Source: Betaproteobacteria bacterium
GTDB taxonomy: Bacteria > Acidobacteriota > Terriglobia > Acidiferrales > UBA7541
Assembly (NCBI GenBank): GCA_903970165.1
Contig: CAJCHZ010000088.1
Location: 46,947-110,946 of the forward strand
Length of the DNA stretch: 64,000 bases
Direction of reading: 5' to 3'
The position numbers and the translations under genes were made by a program. Below the pieces are notes generated by a model. That model made no database searches and was not told the origin of the DNA. It saw only the letters and a list, made by a program, of their open reading frames with translations. This document shows, piece after piece, positions 16,051-24,755 of the stretch; position 1 is the first letter of the stretch; every line of letters starts with the position of its first letter.

Positions 16051-16683
16051 ATGTCAGACTATCAGCAAAAAGTGAGCGGTACTTTCAACGAGCGGATGAA
16101 GCTGATCCGGCTGCGGAGGAAGAAAGAGAACCTGCGGTTCTGGGATGAGTTTCGCATCGTGCCGCGCTGGCTGGTGTGGACCGTGGTGCTGCTCTTCCTT
16201 ATCGCACAAGGCGTCGGGATTTTTGTCAACCACTGGTATCTTCAGCACAACCTCCCGCTTTTCAATCACGATATTTCGGAATACCCGATACTTCAAGGGT
16301 TAGCGCTGGCCGGGGTGATCACGGCTATTTCCGCGTTCCTGGCGAGCTTTATTTTTATGATTGGCTACGTCAATCGCGACGCAAAGCGGCGGGGGATGAA
16401 TTCCGCGCTGTGGACTTTGCTGGTGACGATTCTGCTGCCCGCGTGGACGTTTCTAGGGTTCCTTATCTATTTTCTGATGCGCGAGCCGTTGCCTTATCCT
16501 TGCCCTCAGTGCGCAAAACCTGTGGGTGCGCGCTTCAATTTTTGCCCCAACTGCAAATGCAACCTGCATCCTTCTTGCCCGAACTGCAAGCGGGAGGTGG
16601 TGGAGACGGACAAGTTTTGTCCCTACTGCGGAAGTGATCTGAAATTATCGCCGACTGCTGAGATTGCGTCTGAATCAGTCTGA
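16051..16683 (+). CDS. Membrane protein with C-terminal double zinc ribbon
   Basis: 210 residues. ATG 16051 sits about 8 bases after GGAGAGA; a TTG at 16036 inside that region is rejected. Three membrane segments (about residues 45-65, 80-105 and 115-140) are followed by four CxxC pairs: CPQC, CPNCKC, CPNC and CPYC, which form two zinc ribbons on the cytoplasmic side. It lies 33 bp downstream of the anti-sigma gene in the same direction, so it is likely part of the ECF operon. Function unknown. Its last 61 bases overlap the 3' end of the convergent kinase gene. Confidence 0.75.
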   Translation: MSDYQQKVSGTFNERMKLIRLRRKKENLRFWDEFRIVPRWLVWTVVLLFLIAQGVGIFVNHWYLQHNLPLFNHDISEYPILQGLALAGVITAISAFLASFIFMIGYVNRDAKRRGMNSALWTLLVTILLPAWTFLGFLIYFLMREPLPYPCPQCAKPVGARFNFCPNCKCNLHPSCPNCKREVVETDKFCPYCGSDLKLSPTAEIASESV

Positions 16684-17303
16684 GGTCCCGCGGTGGCAAG
16701 TCTATCGATCATCTGATCGAATATTTTGATGTCGTACCGAAACGCGGGCTCTGAAGAGCTACGACTAAATTCATCCTCGGCATGTTCCGGCCAGTCGCCA
16801 AACGCCCCGGGAAGGACTTGCTCCCGGACCTTACACCAAGCACGCATCCACGGCACCAGTTTCAAGTACATTTCGTGGCGGCGCCTTTTTCGATGTCGAT
16901 CCGATTTGGCCCGGCGACGGAGTTCCTCCACCGGCGCCTCTTGCCAGCAAACGCGATCTGCGAAACCGAGGCGTCTTTCGTGAAACGCTCGCCGGTAAAG
17001 GGATGCCTCCATTTCAAATAGCCGTGCGGGGAAGTAATCCGGTTTTCCAAAATGACCAGGAGAAATAGAGGTGAAATGGATCCCCATCGCAGATGGCAAT
17101 GCCGGATTGCTGTTCCATGCGTAGAGCTCCCTGCCAATGGCCGAAATTAAAATCGCTCCAGAAGTTCGCAACTTTAGTGGGATCGGCGTAAAGATCGGGC
17201 GCTTGCTGATTTCGCCGGCTTCCTCGACAAAGCCATCCGCCGAGTGTGCACGACACCAAGTCGTTTTGCCTACGGCGCTTGGGCCTTCGATGACGAGAAT
17301 CAA
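16623..17303 (-). CDS. P-loop AAA/kinase-like protein with two compensating frameshifts
   Basis: The 226-codon frame opens at a TTG (17303) with a P-loop, GPSAVGKTT (residues 7-15). From about residue 35 to 75 it reads as nonsense, while the alternative frame over the same bases (about 17202 down to 17045) reads APDLYADPTKVANFW, HWQGALRM and AICDGDPFHLYF. That matches the usual nucleotide-kinase pattern of this group (AVCDTDPLKLHY). The original frame then resumes with PARLFEMEASLYRRAF and an Arg-rich segment. So two opposite indels flank a segment of about 50 codons. If the sequence is right, the protein probably has a ruined core. The true substrate is unknown. Confidence 0.6.
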   Translation of the reverse strand: MILVIEGPSAVGKTTWCRAHSADGFVEEAGEISKRPIFTPIPLKLRTSGAILISAIGRELYAWNSNPALPSAMGIHFTSISPGHFGKPDYFPARLFEMEASLYRRAFHERRLGFADRVCWQEAPVEELRRRAKSDRHRKRRRHEMYLKLVPWMRAWCKVREQVLPGAFGDWPEHAEDEFSRSSSEPAFRYDIKIFDQMIDRLATAGPQTDSDAISAVGDNFRSLPQ

Positions 17304-17342
17304 TTGAGCCGCTTTCCTGCCAGGAAGCCGATTTCATGAAAG

Positions 17343-18527
17343 TCAGAAGCGTTCGACCGCGAGGGCTACGGCGTTGCCGCCGCCGAGGCAGAGGGCAGCG
17401 ATGCCGCGCTTGAGGTTGCGGCGCTGCAATTCATACAAGAGAGTGACAAGGATGCGCGCGCCGCTGGCGCCGATGGGATGGCCGAGAGCTACCGCGCCGC
17501 CGTTTACGTTTACTTTTTCCGGATTGAGGCGGAGTTGGCGCGTGACGGCTATTGCTGCTACCGCGAAAGCTTCGTTCAGCTCGATGAGGTCTACATCCTT
17601 GTCGCGGTCCCAGCCGGTTTTGGTCAGGAGCTTTTCGACCGCATCAACCGGGGCCATCATGACCCACTTGGGTTCAACGCCGCTTACGGCTTGCGCGACG
17701 ATGCGCGCCATGGGTTGCTTGCCTAGACGCTGCGCATTGCGTTCGCTTGTGACGATTAGCGCAGCCGCACCGTCATTAGTGCCGGGCGCATTGCCCGCCG
17801 TGACGGTCCCATCCTTTTTGAATGCTGGCTTCAGTTTCGCCAGGGCTTCCATGGAAGTGTCTTCGCGCGGCGATTCGTCGTACTTAATGACGATAGGGTC
17901 GCCTTTTTTCTGAGGGACTTCGATCGGCAGAATCTGCTCCTGAAGAAAGCAAGATTTGCGTGCGTGAATGGCTTTGCGATGGCTCTCGACCGCAAACTTG
18001 TCCTGTTCCTCGCGGGTGATGCCGTATTTTTCGGCGACCAGTTCGCCGGTCATGCCCATGTGGAAATTTTCGTAGGAGTCCCACAAGCCATCGTTGATCA
18101 TCGAGTCAACGAGCTTTCCATCGCCCAGGCGATAGCCAGTTCGCGCCTGCGGGAGCAAATACGGGCAGTTGGACATGGACTCCATACCGCCGGCCACGAC
18201 GATTTCCGATTCAGCCAGCTGAACGGCTTGGGCGGCGAGCGCGACGGCTTTCAGGCCGGAGCCGCAAACCTTGTTGATGGTCATTGCGGCTACTCGCGGC
18301 GCACAGCCGCCTTTGAGGGCCGCCTGTCGGGCGGGATTCTGGCCGAGGCCTGCCTGGACTACGTTGCCGAGGATGGCTTCATCTACTTCATTGGCTTCGA
18401 GTCCGGAGCGGCGGATGGCTTCGGCTACGATTTTGCCGCCGAGTTCGGGGGCGGAAAAGCCGGCGAGGCCGCCTTGAAATTTTCCTATGGGCGTGCGAAC
18501 GGCGGAGAGGATTACGGGTGTTTCCAT
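17343..18527 (-). CDS. Acetyl-CoA C-acyltransferase (thiolase)
   Basis: 394 residues from the ATG at 18527, the standard length. Thiolase either condenses two acetyl-CoA to acetoacetyl-CoA or cleaves 3-ketoacyl-CoA. The acyl-carrying Cys88 lies in INKVCGSGLKA, His350 in GHPIGASGARI and the second catalytic Cys380 in LCLGGGNAVA. NEAFAVAAIA supplies the remaining active-site Asn. It is closest in style to biosynthetic acetyl-CoA acetyltransferases (AtoB/PhaA group). With the 3-hydroxyacyl-CoA dehydrogenase at 12082 it fits butanoate, PHB or fatty acid metabolism. Confidence 0.95.
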   Translation of the reverse strand: METPVILSAVRTPIGKFQGGLAGFSAPELGGKIVAEAIRRSGLEANEVDEAILGNVVQAGLGQNPARQAALKGGCAPRVAAMTINKVCGSGLKAVALAAQAVQLAESEIVVAGGMESMSNCPYLLPQARTGYRLGDGKLVDSMINDGLWDSYENFHMGMTGELVAEKYGITREEQDKFAVESHRKAIHARKSCFLQEQILPIEVPQKKGDPIVIKYDESPREDTSMEALAKLKPAFKKDGTVTAGNAPGTNDGAAALIVTSERNAQRLGKQPMARIVAQAVSGVEPKWVMMAPVDAVEKLLTKTGWDRDKDVDLIELNEAFAVAAIAVTRQLRLNPEKVNVNGGAVALGHPIGASGARILVTLLYELQRRNLKRGIAALCLGGGNAVALAVERF

Positions 18528-18619
18528 TTGCTTAGTGAACCTCCGGAGCAGACATCACAAGCATTATAACGCTTGAGGTCAGAGGTTGCGCGCGTGTGGC
18601 AGCTTTCGATAGTGGGTCA

Positions 18620-19810
18620 TCAGTTTCCGGTCACCGATTGCGGCCCGCAAGCCTCGCGAATCTTCTTGGCTAATTCGCGCAGCTCGTCCTGAGTGGAAAA
18701 CCCGCCGTCATTTGCCAAGAGCACGATTCCAATCTTTGATTCTGGATAAAGAACCAGCTGACTAGCCATTCCAAACGCTCCGCCGCTTTCCCATAGTTCC
18801 CGTTCGCCGCCTTCTCGTGTTATGTACCAGATCAGACCCTCCTGGACTTTCTCGCCATTGCCGAAGATTACGGAATGGGATTGCCTAATCGTGGGATCGC
18901 TCTCATCGAGTTGCCAGTCAATGTAGCGCACCATATCTTCGGCATCCGAATACCCCCCCCCCGCTGCGCCAGCATTGAAAAGATGGTAGGGCCTCGGTTT
19001 GCCGCCGGGGCTGTAGCCTTGCACCAGGAGTCGTTCGTTCTGCGGCGACAACGCGAGGCCCGTTCGCTTCATTCCGAGTGGGCCCAGTATTTTCGTCTGA
19101 AGCAATTGTTCGAGAGACTGGTGGTACACCTGTTGGAGCCCAAAGCCAATCAGCTTGATTCCAAAATTGGAGTACAGAAAATCGCTTCCGGGCTCGCTAC
19201 GTAACTCGACCTGGTGCAGCGCTCGCAAATAAGCCGCGTCATCGTATGGCTTTTCCAACTCGATTCGCTGGAACGGCAAAGTATCAAAATTTGGATTCTT
19301 AAAGAGAGTATCCGTGTCCGGAACATTCTTCGGCAGACCGGCCCGGTGCGCTGCAAGCAACCTCAAGGTGGTGAACTTGCCATTCTTCTCTAAGTTCGGG
19401 TATCGCTGAGTCAGATATGCCCTGAAATCCTCCTCGAGCGTCATCTTTTTGTCGAGCACAGCCGTGCTCGCGAGAGCTCCGGTGAATGTCTTCGTGATCG
19501 ATGCAATTTCATAAGCGCTCTTTCGATCCGGCAGACGAACGTTCGATTTGTTCACCGTACCGTAGTTATAAAAGACAGCTTCACCATGGCCGGAAATCCC
19601 AACCGAGAGCCCAACATGTTGATCCTGCTGAAAGAATTCTCCGACGGCCGTGTCCACCGCTTTGTCGAGAGCCGTCCGCGCCGGGTTGTCTGACGCCAAT
19701 TGACCGAAGGCCGGACGGGCGGCCAAAAGTCTTGGGGGACGGCCACTAGTGCCAAGGCCCAAAAGCAGAGCTATAGATAAAACCCACAAACGGTGCGGGG
19801 ATTTTCTCAT
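18620..19810 (-). CDS. Serine hydrolase, beta-lactamase-like, secreted
   Basis: 396 residues from the ATG at 19810, which gives a proper signal peptide (MRKSPHRLWVLSIALLLGL). Motifs: SITK (S104, K107), YSN (Y213-N215), and ESGGAFG in the place of the HTG box. LLAAHRAGLP corresponds to the LLxHTSGL signature. It is probably a periplasmic D,D-peptidase or esterase; the substrate is unknown. Its coding strand contains a run of ten G (plus-strand C at 18953-18962), an unusual slippage-prone tract inside a conserved region (GAAGGGYSD). The frame is intact across it here. Confidence 0.87.
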   Translation of the reverse strand: MRKSPHRLWVLSIALLLGLGTSGRPPRLLAARPAFGQLASDNPARTALDKAVDTAVGEFFQQDQHVGLSVGISGHGEAVFYNYGTVNKSNVRLPDRKSAYEIASITKTFTGALASTAVLDKKMTLEEDFRAYLTQRYPNLEKNGKFTTLRLLAAHRAGLPKNVPDTDTLFKNPNFDTLPFQRIELEKPYDDAAYLRALHQVELRSEPGSDFLYSNFGIKLIGFGLQQVYHQSLEQLLQTKILGPLGMKRTGLALSPQNERLLVQGYSPGGKPRPYHLFNAGAAGGGYSDAEDMVRYIDWQLDESDPTIRQSHSVIFGNGEKVQEGLIWYITREGGERELWESGGAFGMASQLVLYPESKIGIVLLANDGGFSTQDELRELAKKIREACGPQSVTGN

Positions 19811-19961
19811 GCTATCGAATACTGAGGATTCCGGATTTGGTTTCACATTTAGACTGTCGCATACCGAGGAACTGAGAAACGGACCGTGCTTACGTTTCTC
19901 AGTCTGAAGCGCGACAAACGCAGTTAAGGGACCCACTACCTAGCTTTGTTTGAAGCGCAGA

Positions 19962-19983
19962 GGGGCACAATGTATCGTGCCCC
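19962..19983. repeat. Palindromic hairpin, GGGGCAC stem (dispersed copy 2)
   Basis: GGGGCAC (19962-19968) and GTGCCCC (19977-19983) flank an 8-base centre. Overall length and ends match the palindrome at 10032-10053, with changes in the centre only. It lies upstream of the serine hydrolase gene and downstream of the DinB gene (both minus strand), so it may lie within or between transcripts. Confidence 0.5.
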
Positions 19984-20018
19984 CTCCCCTGCTCAGCCGA
20001 GCTGGCTTTGAGTTTCGG

Positions 20019-20546
20019 TTAGTTTGCGGCACCTGCGGCGGATTGCTGTTCGTCGGCACTTGGGCCATAGAGGCCGGGGACGGGAACATCCAGCAGACGG
20101 AAATAGACGGTGAGCTGGGCACGGTGATGAATGAGGTGGTTCATACAGACGCCGCGAATGCATGCGACGCGGGGGAGAACGAAAATCTCCTGACCGCCCG
20201 CGAGCAGTTTCCAGTTCTTCATGATTTCTTCATCGCTGACACTGGCGAGGGCCGCCCGCGCTTCCGCACTACCCTTATCAAATGCCGCGAGAAGCTCTTT
20301 GCGATTGGCAATCTTTGGTCCTTCGTAGGGCGGGCCGCCGACCGGCGCATAATCGAACTCTTGCGTGCTGATAGTCATCGAGATCCATTCCGGAATTGTT
20401 CCAATGTGGCCGGCCAACCAGCCGACCGTGCCGGATTTGGTATGTGGCTTCCAGCCCCACTTGTCGTCGGGAACGCGCTCGAGGACTTTACGCGTGTTTT
20501 TCATTTCTTCTTCGAATTCGGGCAGCATCGATTGTCCAATGGTCAT
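20019..20546 (-). CDS. DinB-family protein
   Basis: 175 residues from the ATG at 20546, preceded by AAGGAGACGGAC. DinB/YfiT proteins are four-helix bundles that bind a divalent metal through three His. Here the candidates are the His in WLAGHIGTI (about residue 47) and the pair in NHLIHHRAQLTVY (near residue 140), in the right order and spacing. The N-terminal MLPEFEEEMKNTRKVLERV and WKPHTKS are also typical. Many members are damage- or thiol-related transferases, but no specific substrate can be given. It is transcribed divergently from another bundle of the same superfamily at 20706. Confidence 0.87.
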   Translation of the reverse strand: MTIGQSMLPEFEEEMKNTRKVLERVPDDKWGWKPHTKSGTVGWLAGHIGTIPEWISMTISTQEFDYAPVGGPPYEGPKIANRKELLAAFDKGSAEARAALASVSDEEIMKNWKLLAGGQEIFVLPRVACIRGVCMNHLIHHRAQLTVYFRLLDVPVPGLYGPSADEQQSAAGAAN

Positions 20547-20705
20547 GTCCGTCTCCTTAGGCTAAGGGTCCACTCGTTAGCCGGAATCATAGGCGAATGA
20601 AAAGCGAAATGTCAAGTCTTATTTTTTGAGGGCTCTCGCGGTCCGTTTGGCGCGCCGTTGAACGAATGGCGTTGACAATTCGAACGCAGGCGACAAAATA
20701 GGTTC

Positions 20706-21290
20706 ATGCCTCACCAGCTATCCACTTCGTACTTGCGCGATTCGATCGGACTCTTCCATTACTACAAGAAATTGGCCGAGCGCGCGATGGCTCAGTGTCC
20801 TGACGAAGCCCTTTTCACAACTCTGGATCCGGAGTCGAACTCCATCGCCATTATCGTGAAGCACATGGCCGGGAATATGCGGTCCCGCTTTCGCGATTTT
20901 CTTACTTCCGATGGCGAGAAACCGGATAGGCATCGAGATACCGAATTCGAGCATCCTCCGAAAACGCGAGCTGAGTTGATGGAGATTTGGGAGAGCGGCT
21001 GGAAGTATGTTTTCGACGCGCTGGAGCCGCTGACGGAAGCGGACCTGACGCGCACGGTGACGATTCGCACTGAGCCGCACTCTGTGATGCAAGCCGTCAA
21101 TCGGCAGGTCGCTCATTATTCGCATCATGCGGGACAGATTTTGCTTCTCGCCAAACACCTCACTGTCTCAATAACGGGCAAGTGGGAATCGTTGAGCGTA
21201 CCGCGCGGTAAATCCGCGGAGATGAACGTAAACGTGGCGGCGGGAGAAACCTCGCAACGCGCCACTCTATTCTCGTCAAAAAAATCCTGA
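20706..21290 (+). CDS. DUF1572-family protein (DinB-like four-helix bundle)
   Basis: 194 residues from the ATG at 20706. The sequence has the DUF1572 pattern: YLRDSIGLFHYYKKLAERAM, NSIAIIVKHMAGNMRSRF (first His ligand, with the family's GN-R-F context), DLTRTVTIRTEPHSVMQAV and QVAHYSHHAGQILLLAKHL (His pair). Function unknown; it is related in fold to DinB. It lies back-to-back with the DinB gene and 50 bp upstream of the helicase on the same strand. Confidence 0.87.
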   Translation: MPHQLSTSYLRDSIGLFHYYKKLAERAMAQCPDEALFTTLDPESNSIAIIVKHMAGNMRSRFRDFLTSDGEKPDRHRDTEFEHPPKTRAELMEIWESGWKYVFDALEPLTEADLTRTVTIRTEPHSVMQAVNRQVAHYSHHAGQILLLAKHLTVSITGKWESLSVPRGKSAEMNVNVAAGETSQRATLFSSKKS

Positions 21291-21340
21291 ATGCAGCTCC
21301 GTTTCCTCTTCGCTTGGATTTCCGCTAACCTTCTTACGTG

Positions 21341-24316
21341 ATGGCTACACTTTTTGAACTTGATCCGCCCGCGCAGAGCGAGTTGAAACTGAATGAGGCG
21401 CAGCGCCGCGCGATTACACACGGCGAAGGGCCGCTGCTCGTGATTGCCGGGGCTGGGACCGGGAAGACGCGCGTCATTACGGAACGCATCCGGCACTTGC
21501 TACAGTCCGACGAATCCCTCTCGGGAGAGAACATCCTTGGGCTAACTTTTACCAACAAAGCTGCCGGGGAGATGAAAGCGCGGGTTGTCCGGGCGACCGG
21601 AGAGCGCGGCAAAAATGTCGCTCTGGATACGTTTCACGCCTTCTGCGAAAAGCTACTGAAAGAAGCTTCGCCTGAGAGGCTGATGATTGACAAGGTAGAC
21701 CACTGGATTCTGCTGCGCAGAAACCTGGAACGCCTGAATCTGGACAAATACCGGCGGCTTGCCGAGCCTGGGCAGTTTTTGAATGACTTCGTGGAGTTTT
21801 TTTCGCGTTGCCAGGATGAACTGGTTTCCTGCGAAGACTACCAGCGTTACGCGGACGGGCTGGCGAATCAACTCGAAATCGAGCGCGCGGCGATTGACGA
21901 AGACACCTACAAGGAGCGTGTAGAGATCGTGGCGCTGCAGCAGGAAATTGCGCGCGCCTATCGTGCCAGCGAAGCATTGTTGCAAGAGAAGAAGCGCGTC
22001 TCGTTTGGATCGCTGATTACCGGAGCCGTCGAGCTTCTGGAAACCAACGACGAGCTTCGCCGAGCGCTGCAAGAAAAATACCGCTACATCCTTGTGGACG
22101 AGTTTCAAGACAGCAACATTGCCCAGTTGCGGCTGCTGGAGCTTTTGGCGGGCGACAAGAAGAGCATCGTCGCGGTAGGGGACAACGATCAGGCTATTTA
22201 CCGCTTTCGCGGCGCGTCGTTCGGCAGCTTCAAACTTTTCTTGGAGAGATTTGCCGGATGGCGTGAGGGACAAGACTCGACGCCATTTCGCGTTTCGCTG
22301 GTGGAAAACTACCGTTCGACGCCGAATATTCTCCGCGTGGCCACGCAAGTCATCTCGCAAAATACAGTCAGCGCGGACTTCCCTAAAAAAGTCCTGAATG
22401 CCAACAAGGAAGAAAGCGAAAAGATTCGCATTGTCGAGCTGGAAAACGAGGAGCAGGAAGCGCGTTGGATAGGCGCCGAACTTGCGCGGCTCCATTCAGG
22501 GGGGCGCAAGTGGCGGGATTTTGCCGTGTTGTACCGCCAGCACGCGCATCGCGATCAACTTGTCGAAGAGCTGTCGAGTCGCAAGATTCCGTTTGTCATC
22601 AGCAGGCTGTCCATCCTCGATCATCCTCTGGTGAAAGACGCACTGGCGTACCTGCGGCTGATTGCGAAACCTTTCGACGATATTGCGTGTGCCCGGGTGC
22701 TCGCGGCTCCCGCCTGGGGACTTGAACCATCCGATCTCGTACGATTTGCCGAGCGCGCCAGAAAAGAAAAAAGAGCGATTTACGATATGTTGCACCTTCC
22801 GCAAGGGCAGCTTGCGTTCGATACAAGACATGCCGCGCTTGGCGATCTCGTTGAATTCACAACCGAGCAGCGCAAGACGCTTCGCCGCCGCAGCGCGCGC
22901 GAAATTCTTCGCGAAGTTCTCGAGTGGCTGGAAGTTGTGCAGCGGGCGAATCCGCGGGACCGCAAATACGTGACGCGCCTTTCGGAATTCGCCAAAGAGT
23001 GGGAACCGAAGAGCGACACGGGCAGCCTCACCGAACTCATCGAATACCTCGATTACTATGAGCAGGCGGGCGGCGCCATCTGCCTTGAAGATGACGCGCC
23101 CGGCGACGCAGTCCAGCTAATGACCGTTCACGGAGCGAAAGGCCTTGAGTTTTCGCAGGTTTTTCTGCTTCAGGTCAACAGCAAAAAATTTCCGGCGAGC
23201 GAACGACCCCGCGTGTTCGAATTTCCCGCGGCTTTGATGAAGGAAGGCGAGCCTGCGGAACAGTTTCATATTCAAGAGGAGCGGCGGCTATTTTACGTGG
23301 CGCTCACGCGCGCGGAAGACCGGCTTACCCTGACGACCCTCACGGAAAAGAAAGCAAAAACGCCGGTCTTTATCGAAGACATTCTGATGGATCTGGCGAT
23401 TCGGCGGCGCGATATCCGCCAATTAAGGCCAAAGTTGCCGGAGATTGCCGCATCCACCGAAAAAGAAAAGGCCGCGGCCGATACGCTGAACCTGTGGCTG
23501 TTTCCCGCCTCCACCGGCCTGGCAAAAATCTTTTCACGCATCGCGGACTGGGCGATTGATTTTCATCCTCCCAGTCCCGAGCCGCTTAAGCTCAGTCCGT
23601 CTGCCGTCAGCGGCTACCGAAGCTGCCCACAGCAATATCTCTTCAGCCGCTCGTGGTCTTTGAAGGAAGGCCCCAAAGCCATTCTGAGCTTTGGCAGCGT
23701 GATGCACACGACAATCAAACGATTTATTGACCAACTGCGAAAAGGCGTCAAGCTGCCGTTCGAAGAAGTCGCACGAATTTACGAGGCGGAGTGGTCTTCG
23801 GCTGGGTTTGAAGACGACTATCAAGAAAAAGGATACAAGCTGGACGGCCTCGAACACTTGCGCGCGTTCCACGCGTCCACTCTGGCAGAGCCGCCAACAG
23901 TTCTAGAGCAGGAAAAGCCATTCGAATTGTCCCTCGAAAACAACGTTATCATCGCGGGACGGATGGACCAGGTGAATTCGCTGGGCAAAAAAGATGTCGA
24001 AATTATCGACTATAAGACCGGCAAGCCCAAAAAAGACACGGAAGCGAAAAAAGATTTGCAGCTAAGCCTCTACGCCCTGGCCGCAAAGGAAATCTTCGAG
24101 TGGAACCCCGTGCGGCTCGTTTTTCACTATCTGCCAAACAATCAGATTCAGGTCACCACTCGTGACGTCAAACAACTCGACGAAGCACAAAGAATCGTCC
24201 TCCAAACGGCAGCCGACATTCGCGCCGGACAATTCCCCGCCAGGCCCGGTTATGTTTGCCGCGGCTGCGCGTATAGACCTATATGTCCGGCGCACGAAGA
24301 GGCTCTCAGCAGCTAA
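21341..24316 (+). CDS. UvrD/Rep-type DNA helicase with C-terminal PD-(D/E)XK nuclease
   Basis: 991 residues; start at ATG 21341 (a GTG directly before it is possible). N-terminal superfamily 1 helicase motifs: motif I GAGTGKT (residues 37-43), motif Ia LTFTNKAAGEM, motif II VDEFQDSN, motif III GDNDQAIYRFRGA, motif IV ENYRS, motif V TVHGAKGLEF and motif VI YVALTRAEDRL. The C-terminal part is an AddB/Cas4-like nuclease: IIDYKTGK carries the catalytic Asp/Lys, and YRSC plus CRGCAYRPIC (CxxCx5C) make a likely 4Fe-4S site. It is probably a single-chain double-strand-break or repair helicase-nuclease (RecB-like). No AddA/AddB partner gene is adjacent. Confidence 0.92.
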   Translation: MATLFELDPPAQSELKLNEAQRRAITHGEGPLLVIAGAGTGKTRVITERIRHLLQSDESLSGENILGLTFTNKAAGEMKARVVRATGERGKNVALDTFHAFCEKLLKEASPERLMIDKVDHWILLRRNLERLNLDKYRRLAEPGQFLNDFVEFFSRCQDELVSCEDYQRYADGLANQLEIERAAIDEDTYKERVEIVALQQEIARAYRASEALLQEKKRVSFGSLITGAVELLETNDELRRALQEKYRYILVDEFQDSNIAQLRLLELLAGDKKSIVAVGDNDQAIYRFRGASFGSFKLFLERFAGWREGQDSTPFRVSLVENYRSTPNILRVATQVISQNTVSADFPKKVLNANKEESEKIRIVELENEEQEARWIGAELARLHSGGRKWRDFAVLYRQHAHRDQLVEELSSRKIPFVISRLSILDHPLVKDALAYLRLIAKPFDDIACARVLAAPAWGLEPSDLVRFAERARKEKRAIYDMLHLPQGQLAFDTRHAALGDLVEFTTEQRKTLRRRSAREILREVLEWLEVVQRANPRDRKYVTRLSEFAKEWEPKSDTGSLTELIEYLDYYEQAGGAICLEDDAPGDAVQLMTVHGAKGLEFSQVFLLQVNSKKFPASERPRVFEFPAALMKEGEPAEQFHIQEERRLFYVALTRAEDRLTLTTLTEKKAKTPVFIEDILMDLAIRRRDIRQLRPKLPEIAASTEKEKAAADTLNLWLFPASTGLAKIFSRIADWAIDFHPPSPEPLKLSPSAVSGYRSCPQQYLFSRSWSLKEGPKAILSFGSVMHTTIKRFIDQLRKGVKLPFEEVARIYEAEWSSAGFEDDYQEKGYKLDGLEHLRAFHASTLAEPPTVLEQEKPFELSLENNVIIAGRMDQVNSLGKKDVEIIDYKTGKPKKDTEAKKDLQLSLYALAAKEIFEWNPVRLVFHYLPNNQIQVTTRDVKQLDEAQRIVLQTAADIRAGQFPARPGYVCRGCAYRPICPAHEEALSS

Positions 24317-24382
24317 CGGCCGGCGCCCGATGGGCAACATCGCCGGACTAAGCCGGCCCCTAATCCCCTGGGGAGGTCAAAC

Positions 24383-24717
24383 ATGAATCGAAAGATCCTC
24401 TATCTCTTTCTCTGCGCGCTTGGCTTGCTCTTCCCTACTGGCAATTCGTTCCCTGGGTCATCGAACACGGCCTGTACATGCCGCTGTTCGCCAGGGAGCT
24501 TTTTGCCAACCGGATTGGCGGGTTCTTTGGTATGGACGTTCTTGTTTCGGCGGTGACGCTGATCGGATTCGTGCGCAGCGAAGGCCGCCGCCTCAAAATG
24601 CGCGGGTTGTGGATGCCGATTGTGTCCGTGCTGCTAGTGGGAGTTTCTCTGGGGTTTCCGCTATTCCTGTATCTTCGCGAACGAGAGCTCGAACGCACTG
24701 CATCGGCGTCCGCGTAA
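24383..24717 (+). pseudogene. DUF2834 small membrane protein, broken by a 1-bp frameshift
   Basis: ATG 24383, after GGGGAGG, opens NRKILYLFLCALGLLFP. The frame is then lost, while the next frame continues as YWQFVPWVIEHGLYMPL and ARELFANRIGGFFGMDVL through two further membrane helices to 24717. Adding one C to the CCC at 24433-24435 restores a single 111-codon gene of DUF2834 type with three or four membrane helices. Re-initiation from ATG 24478 would give 79 residues lacking the first helix. Function unknown. One homopolymer base makes sequencing error a real possibility. Confidence 0.7.
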
Positions 24718-24755
24718 TCAAACGGGTGCAATTTCCTTGGTGCCGGGAGTTCTAT

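Noticed and set aside
24383..24717. Programmed frameshifting as the reason for the split DUF2834 gene
   Set aside because: No slippery heptamer or downstream structure; a missing C in a C-run explains it more simply.
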